Notes under the pieces: generated by a model | Seen by the model: the letters and a program-made list of their open reading frames with translations, nothing else | Databases searched by the model: none | Told to the model about the DNA's origin: nothing | NCBI GenBank assembly: GCA_021234155.1 | Contig: JAJEKV010000011.1 | Span: 6,743,132 to 6,807,131, forward strand | Reading direction: 5' to 3' | Source of the DNA: Isoetes taiwanensis | Taxonomy: Eukaryota; Streptophyta; Lycopodiopsida; Isoetales; Isoetaceae | Length of the DNA stretch: 64,000 bases | Position numbers and translations under genes: made by a program | In this document: one piece after another, positions 56,641 through 64,000 of the stretch | Numbering within the stretch: the stretch's first letter is position 1 | How the letters are laid out: each line of letters starts with the position of its first letter

Positions 56641-56960
56641 AATCACTTCAATTGTCGTATTTCTAATCATTTGCTTTTTTATACATTGCAAAATATATAA
56701 ATTTGTGATACTTTTTGCTTCTTGAAGCAAAGAATATCCATGACCTATTAATCGAACATAGAAGCTCGATCAATATCTTTGTTGTTGTAATTTACGTAAA
56801 GTTCTTATTTTCTTCAATTTCTGCCAGATATTTTGTATCAGCATGATCTTTAGGCAGCATAAATGGGTACACAAGGATTGAGGCAAAATAGGTAAGGATG
56901 TTAAGTGCATATCTTTGGAACAAATTTTTAGTTTGAGGTTGCCATTTGCATTGGGGATAA
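56385..56960. repeat. Direct repeat, about 155 bp, 420 bp apart
   Basis: 56385-56540 and 56807-56960 share TCTTATTTTCTTCAATTTCT, GTATCAGCAT, ATCTTTAGGCAGCA and CATTTGCATTGGGG. It duplicates one exon-like segment of the zinc-finger gene. Confidence 0.85.
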
Positions 56961-57298
56961 CCATATGGTTGATGTGTAGCATATCTTATTGTTTTTCTCA
57001 TAAAATTTGGGAAGGTGAGTCTTAATTCTTTCGTCTACTCAATCAACGAGTTCGGACTCTACAGAGACCATTTTGAGTTCTAGCAGGATACGTCTGAAAA
57101 GAAAAAGTTGATAATAAGATTCATATGGAAGAATCTAAGTTAAACCAAATATTTGTATGTGTAATCTATGGTGCACTTTCAGTACCAGTTCGACTTTCTT
57201 TTACCTTCAAGCTCCTAGATGGAAAATCGAAGTGCATAAATCGACACTCTATCCGTTTTAGAAAGCCCATTAAAACATCTCTTTAAATTGCTACTAAA

Positions 57299-57326
57299 GC
57301 CCGGCAACGCCGGGCACTATAACTAG
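57299..57326 (+). mobile_element. Helitron 3' terminus (hairpin plus CTAG)
   Basis: GCCCGGC-AAC-GCCGGGC makes a perfect 7-bp stem with a 3-base loop (57299-57315), followed after seven bases by CTAG and then T. Helitrons end in a GC-rich hairpin a few bases before CTRR and insert between A and T. The sequence fits exactly. The matching 5' TC end was not found, so element length is unknown. Confidence 0.8.
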
Positions 57327-57327
57327 T

Positions 57328-58705
57328 AATTATAAATACTGGATTTATTTCTTGTTATATACCTTGGGCCGTCGAGCAGAAAAACGCCTGTGGGATATTT
57401 CGCCTGCATTTTTATGAACCCTAAAACCTGGAAGTGCCAAGATCCATCTAATCCGGCCTAACTAATCATTCAATCATGACTTAAACCTGCTGGATCACCA
57501 TGTTTGATGCCAAGAATACCAATTGTCAGCTAAAAGATAGAGAATCGAGGGGAATTGATCAAGAACTCAACAAAACAGAGCATCTACAAAAGGGGCTTTT
57601 GGACAGAAGGAAAATTCGAGGGCTTTGAGGCAGAGAAGCGATTCCTTGCTTTGAAGAAAGACCGGCTTGACCATTTTGAGCTTGATTCCGACCTCCAAAG
57701 TTTATTTGCAATCTGGATTATTGACTAAATTCTCTAGATTGACTGATTGTTTACCTATTTGATCCTGCGCCCAAGACCCTGAGCTTGGGATTTATATTGT
57801 TATCTTTTGAGTATTTGAATCAATTGAAAATCCGACCCTTGTTGTGAAGTGTTCATGTCACTTGGTGTTATATTCCCAAAAAATAGTAGTTATCAGAAGC
57901 CTTTTTGCAGTATTTTATTCTAGTAGCCAAATATTATCAGTGTGTCAACTTAATACGTCCTCTGAAAAGACAAAAACAATCCTGTTGTCAGTCCAATCCA
58001 TCAATGCAAGATTGAGTCAGCAAATCTAGATCTACTCTAGCAGAAATTGGCATTGGGCATTTGAGCAAAGGATAGCAATGCTGAGGATATTAATATTGCC
58101 ATTTAGTGCATGTTGAACATAGAAGCATTAGGTTAGTGTGCACTCCTTCCATAAAAAGTACTTTGTTCACAATTGTCCATTCTTCATAGCACTCAGCAAA
58201 AATATTAAAAAAGAAAAGGATTTAGAGTTCCACTTGCAAAAAAACATCTTGGCCTCTGGTGTGCAGACCTTTCCAAGAGACGTGAAGCTTACAAAACAAG
58301 AAAATTCATTGCCAATAGCGAGATCATAAATCAAGCTCTCTGCCAGGGATATTGACCAGAAATTGACTGGGTTAGGAGCAGGAATTTGGCCTATCTAATC
58401 CTTTTATATTCGATCTGACTTTGGTAGCCTAACAAATATAGGTGTTGAGCATCTGTGAGAACAAAAATCATGTTCAAAACTTGAATGGTGTGCATGCTGC
58501 AGGCATTCTTTTGAGGCAGACTTTTTAGTCTTCAGGGAAAGATATTTCCAGCAATCTTTTGAGCATTATTTCTGGAATCTTGACACTCAGAGTGGTTGCC
58601 TCAAGCAACCTGGAGGTTCTAAACCACTGAGGTTGAAGGTTTTGCCAGGAACACCTTCAACATTTTGGAGGTTCTACCGAGATCATTTTCCTGGAATCTG
58701 AACTC
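57328..58705. other. Region upstream of the Ty3 gag; possible LTR/leader
   Basis: No gene is seen. It should contain the 5' LTR, primer site and leader of the Ty3 element starting at 58706. With the 3' LTR outside the window, the LTR cannot be delimited, and no clear tRNA primer site was found by eye. Confidence 0.4.
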
Positions 58706-59682
58706 ATGGCACCCAGAAGAACTAATGAGGCATCTGAGCCTACTGAAGCACAAGACAATCATGAAGCTACTGCTCCAACACCTATTGTCACTGTACAAGC
58801 AAATTTAGGTATGCCTTGTCATTATTTTGAGCTGAACATGCCTATTCCAGTTCCTACCTTTGATCCAAGCATGAATGCCAACAACTTCCTCAAGACTTTT
58901 GAAGAGTACTACCAAGAATATGGTTACAAAAAGGCTGTAAGTTCTCTGAGTTTAAAAAATGTTTTAAGAATGATGAAGTCAGGGCTTGGTTAGAGTATGT
59001 TATAAGTTTAGGTGCCAATTCTTGGAATGAATTGGTTAAAAAAAATTTGGCACGCTTTGGTAAACTTTTGGACCCCCAAGATCTAATATTTGAGCTGCAA
59101 ACCTTTCGGATTAAGCATGGTGAAAGTGTGCACCAATATGTGGAAAGGTTTAATCTCTATCTTGTCAAATGCCAAATTAATCAGGTTCCTAACCATACCT
59201 TACATCTGGTGGCTTCTTTTATCAGAGGATTAAGTAGCAGGCCAAGAATACACAGAAAGCTATTGAAGATTCAAAAACAAGAAGGATTTGACACGATACA
59301 CAAAGCCTTCACCAAGGCCACTGAGATTGCAGATATGATTTCTTACTTGCCAGATGATATGCACTCACCACATGATCCTTTTTTTCCAGATTATGAGCAA
59401 GAATACATGGGACCAGGACCTGTACCTGTCTATGCTGTCCAGAAAGAGAAGAAAAAGGTGAAAATGGAAGATGCTGAGGCTCCTGCAGCAGATGTAAGGG
59501 CAGAAATCACCAAAGTGTCTGAGGCACTAGTTGAGGTAACCAAGCAACTCCAAAAGCTGAAGAGCTCAAAATTTGAGAAGAAAACTTATCCTCCATGTGT
59601 GCATTGCTTTAGAGATACTCATTCTTCTGACTATTGTTGGTATAGGCCATGTACAAAGTGTGGGAAAAGAGGACACTGGTAA
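58706..59682 (+). pseudogene. gag: Ty3 gag with three CCHC knuckles (one frameshift)
   Basis: Begins MAPRRTNEASEPTEAQDNHE. After FEEYYQEYGYKK the frame shifts at an A5 run near 58937; the other frame carries KCFKNDEVRAWLEYVISLGA and joins LVKKNLARFGKLLDPQDLIF. Capsid features are FRIKHGESVHQYVERFNLYL and LVASFIRGLSSRPRIHRKLL. The nucleocapsid has CVHCFRDTHSSDYC (about 59595), then CTKCGKRGHW and CAFCKAVEHYEERC. The second knuckle is cut by a one-base shift at about 59683, where the frame passes into pol. The shift falls inside a knuckle, so it is more likely decay than programmed frameshifting. Confidence 0.8.
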
Positions 59683-59689
59683 AGAATGT

Positions 59690-60780
59690 CCTGTGTGTGC
59701 CTTTTGTAAAGCTGTAGAACATTATGAGGAGAGGTGCAGTGTGAAAGAATACTTTGCTAGGCAGGAAAAATCCAAAACTAATGAGCAAAATGCATCCATA
59801 AGATTTGTGCAGGAAATTGAGGAACAAGAAGAGATAATGGCTGTCCATACCAGAAGAATGAATAATGCCAAAGAGAAAGAACCAGCTCATGCCAATGAGG
59901 AAGCTGGCATCTTGAAACACAAAGAGGTTGAGCAGACAATGGTTGTGCCTCCTCCTCCTGCTCAAAAGTTTGTCAAAAGAGAAAAGGACTGTGAGGATTT
60001 TGAATATTTGTTAAAAAACTCTAAAATCTGTGTGGACTTGCTGACTTTGCTCAAGATAGCTCCATCTTACAGGAAGAAAGTTCTCAATTTGACCAGAGAG
60101 GATGAGTTTGCTCTAACAAACCATATTGAAGAACATATGCTTACTCAGGAGGATTATGATCCAGGGGCTTTCACATGTGTTGCCAAAATGGGGAAGAAGA
60201 TCTTAACTAAGGTTTTACTAGATGGAGGATCACCCTTGAATGTCATGCCTCATCATGTTATGAGGCTGTGTGGTCTTGAGATAGACAAGAAGGCTCCAAT
60301 GATATTGAAATCTTTCTCAAACACGAAAATCAAAGACAAGAAGGCTCCAATGATATTGAAATCTTTCTCAAACACGAAAATCAACCCTGTTGGGATAGTC
60401 AGCAATGTGCCTATTGATGTTGAAGGAATAATGGTTGCAGCTAATTTTGTTGTGGTTGCTTTTGAAGGAATAGAAGACAAGTCAGACATATATGACTTAC
60501 TCTTGGGGAGGAAATGGCTTTCTACAGTTGATGCCAGGCCCATATGGTCAAAAGGGGAGTGCACTATTTCAAATGGCAAAAAGAAGGTAACATTACACAA
60601 TAAGCTGGGAGAATTTGAAAGCATGAATTTCATTGAAGAAGAAATGCTATTGTCAAATCCATGTGGGGAATTTGAGCTGAATGCAATAGAATTGGAGTCC
60701 AGCATGAAGATTCCTAAAGAATTAGCTTCTCCTAAACCAGGTAATTTTGCATACTTTTGGTTTGATGGTGATGTTTCCAA
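59690..60780 (+). pseudogene. pol: Ty3 pol, protease region
   Basis: Frame open from the last zinc knuckle into RT. The aspartic protease core is VLLDGGSPLNVMPHHVM (about 60217-60265), with D-G-G instead of the commoner D-S/T-G, as seen in plant Tat/Athila-like proteases. It is followed by YDLLLGRKWLSTVDA (about 60490-60535), the protease C-terminal block. A 51-bp in-frame tandem duplication (60284-60385) lengthens the domain by 17 residues. Confidence 0.8.
60284..60385 (+). repeat. 51-bp in-frame tandem duplication in protease
   Basis: 60284-60334 and 60335-60385 are identical to the last base or two, each encoding DKKAPMILKSFSNTKIK/N. Recent, since no differences have built up. Confidence 0.95.
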
Positions 60781-61140
60781 AAGGCTTAATGTGGCTTCTT
60801 CTGCTGCTGTTCTCAAAGATGCTTCCAATAGGTTGTTGGCTAAAGTAGGAAGAATCTATCCTAACACCACTTCTAACATGGAAGAGTACAAAGCATTGAT
60901 TGCAGGTCTCCAAGAGGCAAGAAATTTAAGCATCAGTGAAATAATTATCTTTGGAGATTCTCAGCTTGTTTGCAGGCAAATATTGGGAGAATATCAGGCT
61001 AAAAGTGAAGACATGATTCAGCTCAGAGATCAAGCTATGCAGGAACTGAAGAATTTTGAGACCTGGGAGCTTTGTCATGTGCCAAGGGAGCAGAATTGTG
61101 AGGCAGACTCTTTATGCAGAAGTGTTCTACTTGAACACTT
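60740..61140 (+). CDS. Additional RNase H (plant/archaeal type) upstream of RT
   Basis: Within the pol frame, residues show the RNase H fold with all four acidic residues: YFWFDGDVS (first Asp), SNMEEYKALIAGLQEARN (Glu), IFGDSQLVCRQI (Asp) and VPREQNCEADSLCR (last Asp). This resembles RVT_3/archaeal-like RNase H, which several plant retroelements carry in addition to their own. In the known plant Tat group the extra domain lies after the RT-RNase H block; here it lies before RT. It would degrade the RNA strand of the hybrid during reverse transcription. Confidence 0.8.
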
Positions 61141-61379
61141 GGCTGAAGGAGCAATACAAGAAGAAGAGCTGGAGAAGAAAGATCTGCAACAATTATACCA
61201 TATTCTGGTAATCAATGCAAGTGAAGACAAACAGGTAAAAGAAATTAAAGTCAACAAAAGAGGTCTAGATAGAGTGTTGTATGTTGGGGATTTGTTTAAA
61301 GAGGAGGATGATGCCTTTGTTACTAAATTCTTTGATGATTGGAAGGACATTTTTGCTTGGGATTATGATGAATTGGTTG

Positions 61380-62167
61380 GTGTTGACAAAAGTATTTGTG
61401 AGTTTGAAATTAAGATCAAGGAAGGTATGAAACCCGTTGTGCAAAAGTTAAGAAGAATTAATGCATCTCTGTTAGGTCTAATCAAGGAAGAGTTATACAA
61501 AATGAAAGATGCAAGTGTGATTGCAGAAACTGTGAATCCTGAGTGGTTATCTTGCATTGTTCCTGTTGAAAAGAAAAACAAGACCATTAGAATTTGCATT
61601 GATTATAGGGATCTGAACAAGGCCACTATCAAAGATTGTTATCCATTGCCATTTCTAGAAGAAGTTTTGCATGCTGTGGCAGGAAAAGAAATTTATTCAT
61701 TCCTAGATGGCTTCTCAGGCTTTAATCAAATAAGCATCAAGGAAAAGGATCAGCCAAAAATTTCGTTTATTACACCTTGGGGAACGTTTGCCATGAAAAG
61801 GATGCCGTTTGGATTAATGAATGCCTCTGCAACATTCCAGAGAGCCATGGATACAATTTTTAGAGATATGCCTGCTAACACTTTTCGTGTGTTTTTAGAT
61901 GACCTCTGCTTGGGAACTTCTCTTGAAAAACATTTTGATATGCTGACTATGTTGTTTGCCTTGTGTAGAAAAGGAGGAGTTAGTTTGAATCCAAAAAAAT
62001 GTGTTTTCCTATCCTCAAAGGGGGAACTGCTTGGACATGTGGTGTCTACAGCAGGCATTCAAATAGCTGAAACCAAGATTGAAGCTTTAAAAAGGTTGGC
62101 ACCTCCAAAAACCCTCAAGCAGGTAAAAAGTTTCGTGGGGATGTCCCTCATTTTTCTCACACTATGA
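61380..62167 (+). pseudogene. pol: Ty3 reverse transcriptase
   Basis: Blocks in order: CEFEIKIKEGMKPVVQKLRR, VNPEWLSCIVPVEKKNKTIR, ICIDYRDLNKATIKDCYPLP, FLDGFSGFNQISIKEKDQPK, FMKR-type MPFGLMNASATFQRAMD, and FLDDL with the catalytic Asp pair (about 61896). The block KCVFLSSKGELLGHVVSTAG ends the palm and thumb. All RT catalytic residues are present. The frame is lost at about 62150 after KQVKSFVGM, so RT is intact but disconnected from RNase H. Confidence 0.9.
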
Positions 62168-62600
62168 GCCCAATCTCTAACCTTACAAAGGTTGGAAAAT
62201 TTTCCAAAAGTGAGAGTAAACATATTCTGATAGATTGGGATGAACAATGCCAAGAGTCTTTTGACAAAATTATTGATGCCATTTGTAAACTCATCCTGCT
62301 CAAGCCTCCTGATCTAGAGAAACCTTTCAAGGCCTATATTAGTGTCACAAAGAGAGCAATTGGTTTGGCATTGCCGCAAGAAGATCATGTGATTGCTTTT
62401 GCAAGCAAGATGTGCTCTGACACTGAACTGAGATATCCCGTGTTGGAAAAGAGTGCAGCAGCCTTGATGTTCTTAATAGAGAGACAAGGGCACTTGCTTC
62501 AAAACAGTCAAGTTCAAGTATTTATGAGGCAGAATCCTTTATCACTTCGTTTTGCAAAAAAAACAACCAAAAGCAAAACTGTGCAGGTGGGCTTGTAAGG
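62164..62600 (+). pseudogene. pol: Degenerate gypsy-type RNase H
   Basis: ILIDWDEQCQESFDKI and FKAYISVTKRAIGLALPQ match the RNase H tether. The usual first Asp (TDAS) is replaced (SVTK). The Glu is kept in RYPVLEKSAAALMFLIERQG. The third acidic position (TDHKAL) reads MRQNPLSL, and the final ADxLSR is absent. It is therefore probably not a nuclease and may act as a structural connection, as in vertebrate retroviruses. Confidence 0.75.
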
Positions 62601-64000
62601 TCCAAGCTTATGATATTATTGTAAAGGTGGTAAAGCTGATTGAGAATCCCGGTTCTTATCTTCCCTATGTGCTCTTTGAGCATGAAGATCAAGATGGTTT
62701 ATGCAATGATGATAATATGACTAAGTTGGTTTCTTTTGATGCAGAGAATACAGACTGGCAACATGACATTAGAAATTATCTTGAGAACAATGAGGTACCC
62801 GAAAATTTGAGCAGCAGTCAAGAGAGGAGATTTAAAGACAAGTGTAAGAAGTTCAGACTGATTGAAGGTGTTTTATGCAAAATTGATAAGGAAGGAATCT
62901 TATTGAGGTGTGTGGATGAGGAGGAAGCCAGAATGATAATTGAAGCATGTCATGAAGGAATATGTGGAGGACATTTTGCAACAGACACAACTGCAAAAAA
63001 GATCTTGAGGTCAGGATATTTTTGGCCTACTCTTTTTACCTCATTGCTACAATACTATAAAGTGCTGTCATAAATGTCAGATTTTTGGTAGGAAAACTCT
63101 ACAACCAGCAGCCCTTACTGCAATAACATCTCCTGGACCTTTCCAAACATGGGGTTTGGACTTCATAGGCCCCATAGATCCACCCTCCTCAGCTCAACAC
63201 CAGTTTATACTAGTGGCCACTGATTATTTTACCAAATGGGCAGAAGCAATTCCTTTGAGAGAAGCAAATGCTCAAGCTACTGCAAGATTCCTCCGTGAGA
63301 ACATTTGTGCCAGATTTGGCATTCCCTTAGCCAATTTATCAATCATACAATTGCACTCTTGCTAGCCACCTTGAAAGTCAAGCACACTAAGAGTTCATCC
63401 TATTATCCTCAAGGCAATGGTTAGGCAGAATCAACCAACAAAGTTCTCAAGTCTATTCTCAAAAAAACCATCAGTGTGTCAAGAAAAGATTGGCATCTGA
63501 AGCTCCATGATGCACTTTGGGCATACAGGACTACTATCAAAACAGCTACAAAATACACTTCTTTTAGTTTGGTGTATGGCATAGAGTCAGTATTGCCCAT
63601 TGAATTAGAACTTCCATCACTTAGGCTGGCTTATTAAATAAATTTGGAAATGGATGAAGCTCTAAAGGAAAGGTTTGTGAGATTGATGCAGCTTGAAGAG
63701 CATAGATATGAAGCAGAAAATGCTGTCATGATTAAAAAGGCTAAAGACATTGCAGCCTTTAAAGCAGCTCATAAACTGCAGGGAGTCTTAAAAACAGGTG
63801 AGTTGGTGTTGAAATGGAACAAAGCAAGAGAGGAGATAGCATCCAAGTTTGAGAACCTCTGGGAAGGACCCTTTGAAGTGATTGGTACAGCTGGCAAATA
63901 TTCATATTGGTTAAGAGACGTTTCTGATGGCAGAGAGTTGATAAACCCCATCAATATTGTGCACCTAAAAAGGTATTGGCAACAACATGTTGCCCTTGCT
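62555..64000 (+). pseudogene. pol: Ty3 integrase, broken
   Basis: Zn-binding domain HEGICGGHFATDTTAKKIL, then CHKCQIFGRK after a shift near 63055. The core has TWGLDFIGPIDPPSS (first Asp, about 63150) and TDYFTKWAEAIPL. At 63330 the text jumps from RFGIPLA to NHTIALL-like frame, so the block with the second Asp (SDNG) is deleted. The Glu block reads YPQGNG-stop-AESTNK (TAG at 63422). The C-terminal part has WNKAREEIASKFENLWEGPF, VIGTAGKYSYWLRDVSDGRE and VHLKRYW. The enzyme cannot be active. Confidence 0.85.

Larger units (their letters stand above)
58706..64000 (+). mobile_element. Ty3/gypsy retrotransposon with upstream RNase H, incomplete at window end
   Basis: Order seen: gag with three zinc knuckles, protease, plant-type RNase H, RT, degenerate gypsy RNase H, integrase (Zn domain, core, C-terminal part). 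The INT-after-RT order makes it Ty3/gypsy. Frameshifts near 58940, 59683, 62155 and 63055, a TAG at 63422 and a deletion in integrase make this copy inactive. The 3' part and LTR lie beyond 64000. Confidence 0.9.

Noticed and set aside
58930-58945. Programmed -1 frameshift in Ty3 gag
   Set aside because: The site (ACAAAAAGGC) lacks a proper slippery heptamer and lies in the capsid, so an indel in the A run is more likely.
60253-60828. 191-codon minus-strand frame inside Ty3 pol
   Set aside because: Antisense to a well-supported protease/RNase H frame; no recognised domain.

Overview
This window looks like nuclear DNA of a land plant. It has spliceosomal introns with GT/AG borders, a gene with a plastid-type leader, plant Met-tRNA primer sites on LTR elements, long AT-rich spacers and a very high density of mobile DNA. 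A Rep/HUH-type element, a large DDE transposon and a Ty3 element with an extra RNase H suggest a repeat-rich plant, perhaps seed-free or a gymnosperm. That placement is inference and the species is not identifiable here.

Layout. 0-4 kb: non-coding apart from a foldback hairpin at 79-213. 4.0-4.8 kb: a fragment of a plant glycerol-3-phosphate acyltransferase (GPAT), repeated in inverted orientation at 30.2-30.8 kb. 4.9-9.9 kb: three broken copies (one plus, two minus) of one unit, forming a palindromic cluster; its ORF carries Rep-type HUH nuclease-like motifs. 10.2-11.1 kb: a trihelix/MADF-like protein gene with one stop. 11.3-12.9 kb: minisatellites. 12.9-26.2 kb: a PIF1-like helicase gene fragment split by a 12,507-bp DNA transposon (13384-25890). 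The transposon has 24-bp terminal inverted repeats, a 6-bp target duplication, a plus-strand gene ending in an FCP1/NIF-like HAD domain without catalytic residues, and a minus-strand, frameshifted DDE-type transposase gene with a Cys-rich region.

28.4-32.1 kb is the only stretch with convincing host genes: exons of a minus-strand gene of unknown function, and a complete five-exon plus-strand gene for a 217-residue, Cys-rich, probably thylakoid-targeted protein. 35.8-41.1 kb: a complete but decayed Ty1/copia element with two LTRs, primer site and 5-bp target duplication. 41.8-43.1 kb: a Helitron replicase fragment and a LINE-like 3' end. 43.6-49.7 kb: a minus-strand, gag-only LTR element with 2.3-kb LTRs. 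53-56.6 kb: decayed exons of a RING/PHD-like zinc-finger gene, followed by a classic Helitron 3' terminus (57299-57326), so these may be captured exons. 58.7-64.0 kb: a Ty3/gypsy element, cut by the window end, whose pol carries an extra plant-type RNase H between protease and reverse transcriptase while its ordinary RNase H has lost catalytic residues.

The window is mostly nested mobile DNA of at least six kinds, with several insertions that can be reversed on paper to restore an interrupted frame. The best candidates for something undescribed are the 12.5-kb transposon with its HAD-like second gene, the RNase H order in the Ty3 element, and the Rep/HUH palindrome cluster.
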